From JAISGQ01 sp045604155 (GTDB lineage: Bacteria > Bacillota > Clostridia > Oscillospirales > Acutalibacteraceae): a DNA stretch of 21,311 nt. Of this stretch, positions 6,417-14,229 are shown in pieces. The notes beneath the pieces were generated by a model. That model made no database searches, was not told the origin of the DNA, and saw only the letters and a program-made list of their open reading frames with translations. Made by a program: the position numbers and the translations under genes. Each line of letters starts with the position of its first letter. The stretch's first letter is position 1. Where the stretch lies: the NCBI GenBank assembly GCA_045604155.1, contig JAZUNN010000081.1:1-21311 (forward strand), read 5' to 3'.

Positions 6417-9400
6417 ATGGCAAATTTATTTGAAAGGGTTGTAAAAGGTAATGCAAAACGCCTGCTGGCAGTTGTACTTATGCTGGGCGTACTGTTTGCC
6501 GCAATCCCTATCACAGCCATGTCATCAAAGGTATCTGCTGACGACGGAGAAATACTTCTGTCAGGTGCAGATATTTCAGACAACAATGGAATAATCAGCA
6601 ATGCAGACAAAGACGAAAAGGATACAGCTGTTTCTGCAGGTGATACTGAGATCACATCAGAAAGCGATGCTGTGTCTGTATCAGACAGTGACATGGAGCT
6701 GATTTCTGTAAGCGATTCAGAGATTGCAATGTATGGAATCTCTCTTCTTGCTGCAGACGACATTGCAAGCGGCACATCAGGCACCTGCTCATGGGTAATT
6801 GATGCAGATGGCGTGCTGACCATATATCCCACCAATGGAGTAAGCGGAACCCTTGCTCGCACCGGTACTCAGTCTTCCCCCAATTACGGCTGGAATAGCT
6901 ACAAGAGTAAAGTAACATCCGTAGTTGTTGAGCCGGGAGTTGCGGTTACAGGCAGTGCTGAGTATATGTTTTATGGTTATAAAAACTGTATATCGATGGA
7001 TCTTAAAAACCTTGACACCTCGGGTGTAACAAGCATGCGTGCCATGTTCTTTTACTGTGAGAAACTTGAGTCTATAGACGTTTCTGGTTTTGATACTTCA
7101 AATGTAACTGAGATGCATTATATGTTTGCTTATTGTGATGCACTGGAATCAATTGATGTTTCTTCATTTGATGTTTCAAAGGTAGGGGATTTCCAGGCAA
7201 TGTTCGGATGGTGCAGCAAACTGAAAGAGTTGGATCTGTCTTCTTTTGTTACGAGCAGCGCAACCAACATGAAGGAAATGATGCGAAATTGTCCGGAGCT
7301 TAGAAAAGTTGACATGTCAAATTTCACATTGCCTTCGACCAATACAGGTATGTATATGATGTTCATCAACAGTGGTCCAATTACCGAATACACAATAGGT
7401 GCATCGTGGATTCCCGGAGCCGATTACGGAAGATATGAGAGAGGAAACCATTTTGTGAATGTAGTTGACGGAGAACTTATATACAATGCGAACAGCAACT
7501 GTGGAGTTAAATCAGTGACAATACATAATGGCGGCAGCAATATTTCTGTTGATCTGGATCAGTATCCCGAATCATATCCGAGTTTCACAGGAAATATGAC
7601 AGCAACTATTGTATTTGCACCTCAGTTTTCTGTGTTCTTCTATAATGATTATGATGAAACCCAGTATATTGGTGAGCAAAGACTGTTTTTAGGCGAAACT
7701 GCAAAGGATCCATATGAAGATCCGAGCAAAATTCCCGTTCAGAAAGGTCAGCATTTTACAGGCTGGTCTCCCGCACTTGATAATCTGAATCCAACCTTGC
7801 ATGCTGGAGATTTGTACTATTCAATGTATGTACATGCCGTATGGAAAAACAACACATATACAATTCATTTTGACCCTAACGGCGGCACAGGCACTATGGC
7901 AGATCTTGCCTGCACATACGGTACATCCAAGTATCTTACTAATAATTCCTTTACACGCACAGGCGGAACTTTCCTCGGATGGAATACAGATAAAAATGCA
8001 GATACGGCCCTTTATGCCGACAAAGCGCGTGTAAAAGATCTTACCGATGAACATGAGGCTGTCATTACTCTCTATGCAATATGGAAGATGAACGCATATA
8101 AAGTTCGATTCTATTCCAAGGGCGGCACAGGTACCATGGCAGATCAGAGTTTTGTCTGCGGAACGGCTCAGAATCTGAGCAAAAATGCATTTACAAAGAC
8201 AGGCTATAAGTTTATTGGCTGGAATACCAGTTCTTCGGCCGGTACAGCCCTTTATACCGATGAGCAGGAGGTTGCAGACCTTACATCGGTAAATGGCAGA
8301 ACAGTTACGCTGTATGCTCAGTGGGCTCTTGATGAGTACACCATCGACTTCGATTCCAATGGCGGTACTGAAGTAGCAGACATCACCCAGGACTACAACA
8401 CCGATGTAACCGCACCTGCAGACCCCACAAGAGAGGGCTACACCTTCGCAGGCTGGGACACCGAAATCCCTGCCAAGATGCCTGCAAAGGACATGAAAAT
8501 CACCGCAAAGTGGAATATTAACGAATACACCATCGACTTTGATTCCAATGGCGGCAGTGAAGTAGCTGACATCACCCAGGACTACAACACCGATGTCACC
8601 GCACCTGCAGACCCCACAAGAGAGGGCTACACCTTCGCAGGCTGGGACACTGAAATCCCTGCCAAGATGCCTGCAAAGGACATGAAAATCACCGCAAAGT
8701 GGAATATTAACGAATACACCATCGACTTTGATTCCAATGGCGGCAGTGAAGTAGCTGACATCACTCAGAATTACAACACTGATGTCACCAAGCCTGCAGA
8801 CCCCACAAGAGAGGGATACACCTTCGCAGGCTGGGATACCGAAATCCCTGCAAAGATTCCCGCAAATGATATGAAGATCACTGCTTCATGGACAGCAAAC
8901 ACCTATCTTGTAGCATTCGATGCAAACAGCGGCGAGGGTACCATGGCCGATCAGGAAATGGTATTTGATACCCCTGCAAATCTCAGTGCAAACACCTTCA
9001 CAAAGAAGAACTATGAATTTGTAGGCTGGAGCCTTGACAGCACAGCAGCAACCCCCGACTACACCGATTGTCAGGAGGTTGTAAACCTTTCAACAGGCGA
9101 TAAGGTCACACTTTATGCTGTCTGGTCAAAGAATGCCGTTGCAGTAACTGCATCTGCAGGCAAGGGCGGAAGCGTAACGCCTGAGGAAGCAAATGTACTG
9201 ATAGGCGGAAATATTGACATTTCAATTACAACAGACGAGCGCTATGAAATTGAAAAGGTTACAGTAAACGGAGAGGAAATTGATCTTTCAACTCTTTCCG
9301 AGTCCGGAAGTTCAAAGGTACTTTCACTTACAGGAGTAACCGAGGATACCGATGTGGCTGTCAGCTTCAGCGCAGAGCCCATTGTAGGCACTCCCAGTGT

Positions 9401-9857
9401 TGTATTTGCTGATTCCGACAAGGTGTTCAAGGTAAATGAGAATATAGAATTTGAGGCAATCGGCTTCTGGCAGACAACTGCAGAACGAATCACAGGCGAC
9501 GAATACTATGTGCCTCTTAACTGGCATCATGCAGACCCCTCGGGCGACTGGGGCGGAGTTGACGATTCATCATATGATTACTCCGCAAGCTTCAAACGCT
9601 CCAAGGCAGGCACATACATTCTCAAGGTGGAATTTTGCAAGTATGTATATGACGGCACAGCATGGGTCGACAGCGGCATAGTAACCATTGAAACCGAATA
9701 CATCGTAAAGGGTGAGGTAAAGGGCGAATCCGACACACCCGATACAGGCGACAATGGAGCAGGCGTATTTGTGGCACTGAATCTAATGCTGATTTCAGCA
9801 TTTGGTGTAATAATCTGCATTCAGTGGAACAGGCGCAAAAAGAAAGAAAATGCATAA
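6417..9857 (+). CDS. Large cell-surface protein: DUF285 (BspA-type) repeats, InlB B-repeats, sortase-like C-terminus
   Basis: 1146 aa, probably a wall-anchored adhesin. Residues 1-41 are a signal peptide with hydrophobic core LLAVVLMLGVLFAAI. A Ser/Asp-rich acidic linker follows to about 110. Residues ~183-303 hold DUF285/BspA-type leucine-rich repeats of ~24 residues (ESIDVSGFDTSNVTEMHYMF). Residues ~400-905 hold seven Listeria-Bacteroides B-repeats (FDSNGG...GYTFAGWDTEI pattern). Three of them (640-828) are near-identical tandem 63-aa copies. A GGSVTPEEANVLIGGNIDIS domain and a beta-rich region follow. The end is TPDTG (1107-1111), a hydrophobic helix and NRRKKKENA, the layout of a sortase signal with TPDTG in place of LPxTG. 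The start is ATG 6417, because the in-frame GTG at 6402 overlaps the ribosome binding site GGAGGA. Ligand and sortase are not encoded here. It is monocistronic, with its own promoter and terminator. Confidence 0.93.
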   Translation: MANLFERVVKGNAKRLLAVVLMLGVLFAAIPITAMSSKVSADDGEILLSGADISDNNGIISNADKDEKDTAVSAGDTEITSESDAVSVSDSDMELISVSDSEIAMYGISLLAADDIASGTSGTCSWVIDADGVLTIYPTNGVSGTLARTGTQSSPNYGWNSYKSKVTSVVVEPGVAVTGSAEYMFYGYKNCISMDLKNLDTSGVTSMRAMFFYCEKLESIDVSGFDTSNVTEMHYMFAYCDALESIDVSSFDVSKVGDFQAMFGWCSKLKELDLSSFVTSSATNMKEMMRNCPELRKVDMSNFTLPSTNTGMYMMFINSGPITEYTIGASWIPGADYGRYERGNHFVNVVDGELIYNANSNCGVKSVTIHNGGSNISVDLDQYPESYPSFTGNMTATIVFAPQFSVFFYNDYDETQYIGEQRLFLGETAKDPYEDPSKIPVQKGQHFTGWSPALDNLNPTLHAGDLYYSMYVHAVWKNNTYTIHFDPNGGTGTMADLACTYGTSKYLTNNSFTRTGGTFLGWNTDKNADTALYADKARVKDLTDEHEAVITLYAIWKMNAYKVRFYSKGGTGTMADQSFVCGTAQNLSKNAFTKTGYKFIGWNTSSSAGTALYTDEQEVADLTSVNGRTVTLYAQWALDEYTIDFDSNGGTEVADITQDYNTDVTAPADPTREGYTFAGWDTEIPAKMPAKDMKITAKWNINEYTIDFDSNGGSEVADITQDYNTDVTAPADPTREGYTFAGWDTEIPAKMPAKDMKITAKWNINEYTIDFDSNGGSEVADITQNYNTDVTKPADPTREGYTFAGWDTEIPAKIPANDMKITASWTANTYLVAFDANSGEGTMADQEMVFDTPANLSANTFTKKNYEFVGWSLDSTAATPDYTDCQEVVNLSTGDKVTLYAVWSKNAVAVTASAGKGGSVTPEEANVLIGGNIDISITTDERYEIEKVTVNGEEIDLSTLSESGSSKVLSLTGVTEDTDVAVSFSAEPIVGTPSVVFADSDKVFKVNENIEFEAIGFWQTTAERITGDEYYVPLNWHHADPSGDWGGVDDSSYDYSASFKRSKAGTYILKVEFCKYVYDGTAWVDSGIVTIETEYIVKGEVKGESDTPDTGDNGAGVFVALNLMLISAFGVIICIQWNRRKKKENA
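8334..8900 (+). repeat. Three tandem 189-bp repeats inside the surface protein gene
   Basis: Units are 8334-8522, 8523-8711 and 8712-8900, each one 63-residue B-repeat starting EYTIDFDSNGG. Units 1 and 2 differ at about seven of 189 bases, mostly silent. Unit 3 matches unit 2 exactly for the first ~50 bases and then diverges. This fits recent in-frame duplication by recombination or slippage. Confidence 0.95.
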
Positions 9858-9861
9858 TTGA

Positions 9862-9894
9862 AAAACCCGTCAGCATTTAATGCTGACGGGTTTT
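9862..9894. terminator. Strong bidirectional terminator between the surface protein gene and the TetR operon
   Basis: A perfect inverted repeat with 16-bp arms around a single central base: AAAACCCGTCAGCATT, then T, then AATGCTGACGGGTTTT. It starts with an A-run and ends with a T-run, so it can stop transcription from both converging sides. Confidence 0.93.
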
Positions 9895-9907
9895 CGTCTG
9901 CAGAAAT

Positions 9908-10342
9908 TTACATTTCCTTATACATGAACATGATATACTCGTTGTCCATAAAACCATTCTTGCGGTAGAAATTGGGCGCAGGAGCATATTTGTTGGTGGA
10001 AAGGGTGAGCCCGGCCAGTCTGTGCTCTGCCACATATTCTTCAGCGGCCTTAATAAGTGCGCTGCCGAAGCCCTGACGCTGCATTTCAGGGAGAATGAAC
10101 ATCTCCTCAATAAAAAGCTCGCTGTTATTCCACCAGATTTTTTCATGTGCAAACATTGCACCAATTATCTTTTCGTCGTTTTCGATAACAAATCCCACGA
10201 ATTTATTTGCACCGAAGAAATCATCAAGATAAGCTTCTGCTCTTTCCCTTGTCCAGCAGCAACGCCACATATCGTTATTGTAGACCTGACATAAGATTTC
10301 AGCGCAGGCTGAAAGATCTTCTTTTTTTATTTTTCTTATCAT
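9908..10342 (-). CDS. GNAT-family N-acetyltransferase (last gene of the operon)
   Basis: 144 aa, single GNAT domain. Motif A is EEMFILPEMQRQGFGSALIK, in which Q88-R-Q-G91-F-G93 is the pyrophosphate-binding loop for acetyl-CoA. The motif B region is NFYRKNGFMDNEYIMFMYK. The conserved first helix pairs with an acidic segment (AEAYLDDFFGANKFVGFVIE), as in small-molecule or aminoglycoside-6'-type acetyltransferases, but the substrate cannot be named. AAGGAG lies before ATG 10342, 5 bp after the Nudix stop codon. The stop is followed within 15 bp by the bidirectional terminator. Confidence 0.88.
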   Translation of the reverse strand: MIRKIKKEDLSACAEILCQVYNNDMWRCCWTRERAEAYLDDFFGANKFVGFVIENDEKIIGAMFAHEKIWWNNSELFIEEMFILPEMQRQGFGSALIKAAEEYVAEHRLAGLTLSTNKYAPAPNFYRKNGFMDNEYIMFMYKEM

Positions 10343-10347
10343 AAAAA

Positions 10348-10842
10348 TTACTCCTTAAATTGTTTTGATACAAAGTGAAACACCTGCTTATCTCCCGATA
10401 AAATATGGGGAATAAGTTCCTCGGGATAAACTTTTATATTGCCAAGTTCTTCAAGAGGAACCCAGCAGAATTCAAGATTTATCCGTTTTCCGCCTAAATC
10501 ATCATAGCCGAAAAAGCTGCCGCTGTCGGGAATGGAATCCGGGTCATTCAGTTCAACTTTGTAATAAAGGCTTATCTGATGACATGGTCTGCTGCCCCAG
10601 GGAAAGAATATTTCACCCACCGCCATAAGCTCACATACGTTTACATCCGCATGGATTTCTTCAAGAAATTCTCGCTTCAGAGTTTCCGCAGTGGTTTCCA
10701 TAAGAGAAACATGACCGCCGATTATGGAATAATCATCGTTTTCGGGCTTCTGAAGGAGGATTTTCCCGTTCTGTATCAGAATACCTCCAACACGGTAAGA
10801 AAAAATATAATCTTCATTTTTAAATAAAATATCCTTCTGCAT
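10348..10842 (-). CDS. Nudix hydrolase
   Basis: 164 aa. The Nudix box runs from Gly43 to Ala65 (GHVSLMETTAETLKREFLEE, then IHA). The metal-binding Glu residues (58, 61, 62) are present, but the conserved Gly near the end of the box is replaced by His64. The family hydrolyses nucleoside diphosphates linked to another moiety. The central part (VGEIFFPWGSRPCHQISLYY) and KRINLEFCWVPLEEL are typical of unassigned Nudix proteins. The start ATG 10842 lies 1 bp after the stop of the preceding GNAT gene, with GAAGGGG inside that gene as ribosome binding site, so the two are translationally close. Its place among transferases suggests nucleotide or cofactor clean-up, but this is inference. Confidence 0.9.
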   Translation of the reverse strand: MQKDILFKNEDYIFSYRVGGILIQNGKILLQKPENDDYSIIGGHVSLMETTAETLKREFLEEIHADVNVCELMAVGEIFFPWGSRPCHQISLYYKVELNDPDSIPDSGSFFGYDDLGGKRINLEFCWVPLEELGNIKVYPEELIPHILSGDKQVFHFVSKQFKE

Positions 10843-10843
10843 T

Positions 10844-11293
10844 TTAAAGACCCCTTCGGTAAACCCTGCTTATTTCGCCGTGAATATCGGGCATATCTTT
10901 TACATACTCAAAACCGTATTTCTCATAGAATCCCACATGGTCGGTTGCGAGATAAACAGTGTGAAAACCCTGATTTTTTGCTTCTGCGCAGGCAGCACAA
11001 ATAACCTTTTCACTGTATCGGTGACCTCTGTAATCGGAAGAGGTGAAAACAAAGCCTATCCATGGATAAAGGCTGTCGTCATCAATGCAGTCCTTTTTTG
11101 TAAGTGTCGCAAAGGAAACGATATTTTCATCATCAGCAAGAATAAAAACCTTTCCGTTTTCTCCGACCATTTCCTCAAATCGGTTTTCCGTCAGAAGCTC
11201 ATAGAGGAATTTTGCCGCACCCCAGTCACACTCCCTGATTTTTTCAGCCCATTCATTTTTATTTTCAGTTTCAAAAAATTCAAATAATTTCAT
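10844..11293 (-). CDS. GNAT-family N-acetyltransferase with modified CoA loop
   Basis: 149 aa from ATG 11293 (MKLFEFFETENKNEWAEKIR). A GTG nine bases upstream is possible but overlaps the upstream stop region. The acetyl-CoA segment reads WIGFVFTSSDYRGHRYSEKV. The usual R-x-x-G-x-G/A loop is here R89-G-H-R-Y-S94, so the central Gly is replaced by Arg, as I recall in some other members of this subgroup. GFYEKYGFEYV is the normal motif B. The protein keeps the core fold and is probably active, with unknown substrate. It begins 1 bp after the APH-like gene and ends 1 bp before the Nudix gene. Confidence 0.85.
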   Translation of the reverse strand: MKLFEFFETENKNEWAEKIRECDWGAAKFLYELLTENRFEEMVGENGKVFILADDENIVSFATLTKKDCIDDDSLYPWIGFVFTSSDYRGHRYSEKVICAACAEAKNQGFHTVYLATDHVGFYEKYGFEYVKDMPDIHGEISRVYRRGL

Positions 11294-11294
11294 A

Positions 11295-12278
11295 TTATTC
11301 ACCCGTATTCAAGATGTCTGTAACTGCATCGATGTTTTTCTCAAACCATCTCATAAGATTGGTGGAAAATATCGCCTGGCGCAGATATATATTGCGGTTT
11401 GAAGCTGTGGAGGTGTAATACTGATTGTAGTAATCACATACAGCAATCTGATAGTAAAACAGCTTCGCAGCCATTTCAAGGTCATATTTGCAAAGGGAAG
11501 AAAACTTCAAATAATTATCAAAATAAGTCTTCAGCCTCTGCATATCTATCTCGCCCTGAGCACACTCGGGCGCAGCGTAGACATATGAGCGCACAATCTC
11601 CCACACAACAGGATGTACGCATGCGGTCGTCCAGTCTATGACAGCATTTATTCCTTTTTCAGAGCAGAGAAGCTGACTTATGAAATAATCACCGTGAGTA
11701 GGGCAACAGGTAAGCCTGTCAAGATCGAATTTGTATTCAGGAAATCTCTCCATTAGCTCAATTCTGTATTTAATATCTTTTTCAATCTCTTTATCACCAT
11801 TGTTCTGTGCAATGAGAAGGGTGCTTTTATAGGAATTAATAGCATTTTCGGGAGTCATGAAGCTGAAAAATCCTTTGCCGATACCCGTCGGCAGACCTTT
11901 GTAATCTTTAAGAGCAGCATGGATTTTTCCGAGAATCTCAGCAGACTCTGTGAGAAGCCAACAAGGCGCAGTGTTCCAGTCGTACATTTTTCCATCTATG
12001 AATTCCTGAACATGAAACAGCCTTCCTTTTTCATCCTCTGAAATAAAATCATCGTTGAGATTTCTTACAAACCGACAGACGGGAATATTATTTCTGAGAA
12101 GAAATTCGCATAGCTGAGGCTCTGCCTCAGGGTTGTTTATTTCACTGACAGAGGGGAATTTCACCACATATTTCCCATCTGAGCACAGAACAAAATATGT
12201 GTCAGACCCAGCACCCACAGCGGATTTTTCGTATGAAAGGACTTTCAGACCATAGTGTTTTTCAAGCAAATCAACCAT
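11295..12278 (-). CDS. Aminoglycoside phosphotransferase (APH)-fold kinase-like protein
   Basis: 327 aa from ATG 12278, which overlaps the DUF2087 stop by 8 nt (ATGGTTGA). GAGGAG lies inside the upstream gene. The N-lobe shows VGAGSDTYFVL and the ATP-binding lysine in KYVVKFPS (Lys40). The C-lobe has CPTHGDYFISQLL, where His195 and Asp197 match the catalytic HGDxxxxN loop, but the Asn is Gln202. VIDWTTACVHPVVWEIVRSY supplies Asp215 at the metal-binding position. The family phosphorylates hydroxyls of antibiotics, choline, homoserine, sugars and similar small molecules. The sequence does not resemble any clinically named aph gene that I recognise, so resistance should not be assumed. The Asn-to-Gln change could lower or alter metal binding. 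Confidence 0.85.
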   Translation of the reverse strand: MVDLLEKHYGLKVLSYEKSAVGAGSDTYFVLCSDGKYVVKFPSVSEINNPEAEPQLCEFLLRNNIPVCRFVRNLNDDFISEDEKGRLFHVQEFIDGKMYDWNTAPCWLLTESAEILGKIHAALKDYKGLPTGIGKGFFSFMTPENAINSYKSTLLIAQNNGDKEIEKDIKYRIELMERFPEYKFDLDRLTCCPTHGDYFISQLLCSEKGINAVIDWTTACVHPVVWEIVRSYVYAAPECAQGEIDMQRLKTYFDNYLKFSSLCKYDLEMAAKLFYYQIAVCDYYNQYYTSTASNRNIYLRQAIFSTNLMRWFEKNIDAVTDILNTGE

Positions 12279-12567
12279 ATCTTTTTTCAAGCTCCTCGAT
12301 TGTTGGCTGCACAGCCTCAAGGCGGTATTCGCTGCCTCTTGCATCTCTGTCTAAAAATTCGTGGTTATAAAGCTCACGACGCAGAGTGGCAGGGTCGTTG
12401 AAGGTGTGCCACAGACAGAGAAGCTCATTTACCTCTTTTTCCGTGTAAACCTTTCCCTGCTCAAACTTCTGCGACAGATATATGAGCACATAAAGCTTTT
12501 TCTTTCTCTTTGACGGGAATGATGTCACACGTCCCTGGTCATCGAGAAAGCTTTTTATTTCAGTCAT
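12271..12567 (-). CDS. DUF2087 domain-containing protein
   Basis: 98 aa. It consists almost entirely of one DUF2087 domain: IKSFLDDQGRVTSFPSKRKK, VYTEKEVNELLCLWHTFNDP, ATLRRELYNHEFLDRDARGS. DUF2087 is a small winged-helix-like domain, often fused to or beside ArsR-type transcription regulators or GNAT enzymes. Its biochemical role is not established. Here it stands alone, with a 4-nt ATGA overlap with the P-loop gene upstream and an 8-nt overlap with the APH-like gene downstream, so all three are probably translated together. Confidence 0.92.
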   Translation of the reverse strand: MTEIKSFLDDQGRVTSFPSKRKKKLYVLIYLSQKFEQGKVYTEKEVNELLCLWHTFNDPATLRRELYNHEFLDRDARGSEYRLEAVQPTIEELEKRYG

Positions 12568-13352
12568 TTTATCGCCTCTTTTATTGTGTTGTATGCATTT
12601 TCCCAGCTGCGATGGGGATTTCCAATTATGATACTGTCTGTTTTAAGCTTTGAAAGAATTGAAATCTCACGTTTTTGTCTTTCCTCAAGACAGGCGATAT
12701 AGCCCTCAAAGCCTGCTGCATTTATGCTTCTGCCGTACTCGCCGTTGATGTGATAATCAATTACTGCATCAAGCCAGCCTTCTCTTTCGGCAGAAGCTTT
12801 TATGACAGACTCTCGTATATCATCATTTTTAAGATAAACAATCATGGGGTTAAGGGGAGAAATAATATCCGCAATTTCCTTTATGTAAGTTTCCGACACA
12901 TCCTGAGAAAAACCGAAACGCATCATTGTTTCGCACATGGGATTCTGAATCATGCAGCAGTTGAACACATAAACAGCTTCATTGTCTGCATTTTCAGCAA
13001 AATCACGCCATTTTGAAAGCATAACGGGCTTTTCCGTTTCCCATGGCAGAAAATCATATATTTTATATCTGAGAAGTTTATGAAAAATATCACCGCCAAA
13101 CTTAGAGAGGGGAACAATATATCCGTTTGCTTTCTTTTCGGCGAAGGATTTTATCTGATTCTGCTCATCAATGGAAAAATCACTTAAGTCAGAAAGAAAA
13201 CTGTGAAATTCATAATCCGCAGGATGGTTGCCGCAATCTTCATCGAAAAAGAAAACCCTGATTCCATTTCGGGAAAGTGTTTCTGCGATAAATTTCGATG
13301 TGGTGCTCTTTCCTGAGCAGGGAAGACCTTCGATTATATATAATCTGTGCAT
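12564..13352 (-). CDS. P-loop (AAA-type, kinase-like) ATPase
   Basis: 262 aa from ATG 13352, chosen over a GTG nine bases upstream because AAGGTG stands at correct spacing. Walker A is G9-LPCS-GKST at the very N-terminus (HRLYIIEGLPCSGKSTTSKF), as in nucleoside, shikimate or chloramphenicol-phosphotransferase-like kinases. Later segments (VFFFDEDCGNHPAD, VYVFNCCMIQNPMCETMMRF, NPMIVYLKNDDIRESV) fit a substrate-binding and Walker B layout. The length and the absence of sensor motifs argue for a small-molecule kinase rather than a ring AAA machine. Similar ~260-aa proteins are, as I recall, usually labelled AAA ATPase in Clostridia. The substrate is unknown. Confidence 0.8.
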   Translation of the reverse strand: MHRLYIIEGLPCSGKSTTSKFIAETLSRNGIRVFFFDEDCGNHPADYEFHSFLSDLSDFSIDEQNQIKSFAEKKANGYIVPLSKFGGDIFHKLLRYKIYDFLPWETEKPVMLSKWRDFAENADNEAVYVFNCCMIQNPMCETMMRFGFSQDVSETYIKEIADIISPLNPMIVYLKNDDIRESVIKASAEREGWLDAVIDYHINGEYGRSINAAGFEGYIACLEERQKREISILSKLKTDSIIIGNPHRSWENAYNTIKEAIK

Positions 13353-13362
13353 TTCTATCACC

Positions 13363-14229
13363 TTATTTCAGATAACTTCTTGTCCTGCCCATATTCTCAA
13401 AACCCGTTTTGGTATAAAGCTTCTGAGCGATGAAATTTCCGTCAGCAGTGTCGGTATCAATTCTGCTTATGCCTTTTGAATAAAGGTCAGAAAAGATTTT
13501 ATTAAGCGCAGCAGAAGCATGGCCTTTTCCCTGATGTATATCTTCGATGTATATCCATTTAAGATATGCAATATTGCCCTGAGGAAGATATACAAGAGCA
13601 CCGGCACCAACATACACACCCTCGTAATATATCGAAAAATTGCACATACCTTTCGGGTTTGATTCGCCGTATTTTACTTCAATATCGTTATCCGTGTGTA
13701 TATCATTTTCGGCAATAAGCCTTTTGTAGTAGACATTCTCATGCTCTTTGAAATAGCCGTATTCATTCAGTACCTGTTCTATATACGAAAGACCGCAGTA
13801 AAGCTTGCCGTGCCCTGCATTGGCTGTCATGCCGAATGCGTGGAAAAAAGCAAATTTATACTGAATTTTTTTGCATGCAAAATATTCTTCGGCAAGAGCA
13901 ATCAGTTTATTGCCTAAGTCTGTATTCTCGTCATAATACAGATTCCTTATAATACCGCCTTTTCGGGTGTGATCCTTTTCGCCGTCAGTGCCATAGATAT
14001 AATTTGATATTCCGAACTGGATAAAGCCTGTGATTTTATCGTCATAATAAGCTGCGTATGTTATAAGCTCTGCGAACATTTCCTCACCGTCGTAGTCGGT
14101 ATCAGAAACAAAGCTCTTTTCCCATACAGAAAAATCCGCATCAAACCAATATGGGATTTTATTTCTTACGGAATTATAGTAATCATACAATGGCTTATAA
14201 TCTGCAACCTTGAAATATTCAATCTTCAT
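13363..14229 (-). CDS. Two-domain GNAT acetyltransferase
   Basis: 288 aa, about twice the length of a single GNAT domain. The C-terminal half (about 171-288) is a normal GNAT: AYLKWIYIEDIHQGKGHASA with CoA loop Q233-G-K-G-H-A238, then QKLYTKTGFENMGRTRSYLK. The N-terminal half has GNAT-like strands and a helix (KGGIIRNLYYDENTDLGNKL) but lacks an R/QxxGxG/A loop, so it is probably an inactive copy that helps bind substrate, as in other tandem GNAT proteins. ATG 14229 overlaps the end of the upstream fusion gene by 11 nt, with AAGGGA upstream, which points to translational coupling. Confidence 0.85.
   Translation of the reverse strand: MKIEYFKVADYKPLYDYYNSVRNKIPYWFDADFSVWEKSFVSDTDYDGEEMFAELITYAAYYDDKITGFIQFGISNYIYGTDGEKDHTRKGGIIRNLYYDENTDLGNKLIALAEEYFACKKIQYKFAFFHAFGMTANAGHGKLYCGLSYIEQVLNEYGYFKEHENVYYKRLIAENDIHTDNDIEVKYGESNPKGMCNFSIYYEGVYVGAGALVYLPQGNIAYLKWIYIEDIHQGKGHASAALNKIFSDLYSKGISRIDTDTADGNFIAQKLYTKTGFENMGRTRSYLK

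Noticed and set aside
8334..8900. CRISPR or other direct-repeat array
   Set aside because: The units are 189 bp with no spacers and code in frame for B-repeats of the surface protein.
11295..12278. Calling the APH-like and GNAT genes antibiotic-resistance genes
   Set aside because: Only the folds are recognisable. The catalytic loop of the kinase is altered and none matches a named resistance enzyme that I can identify by eye.
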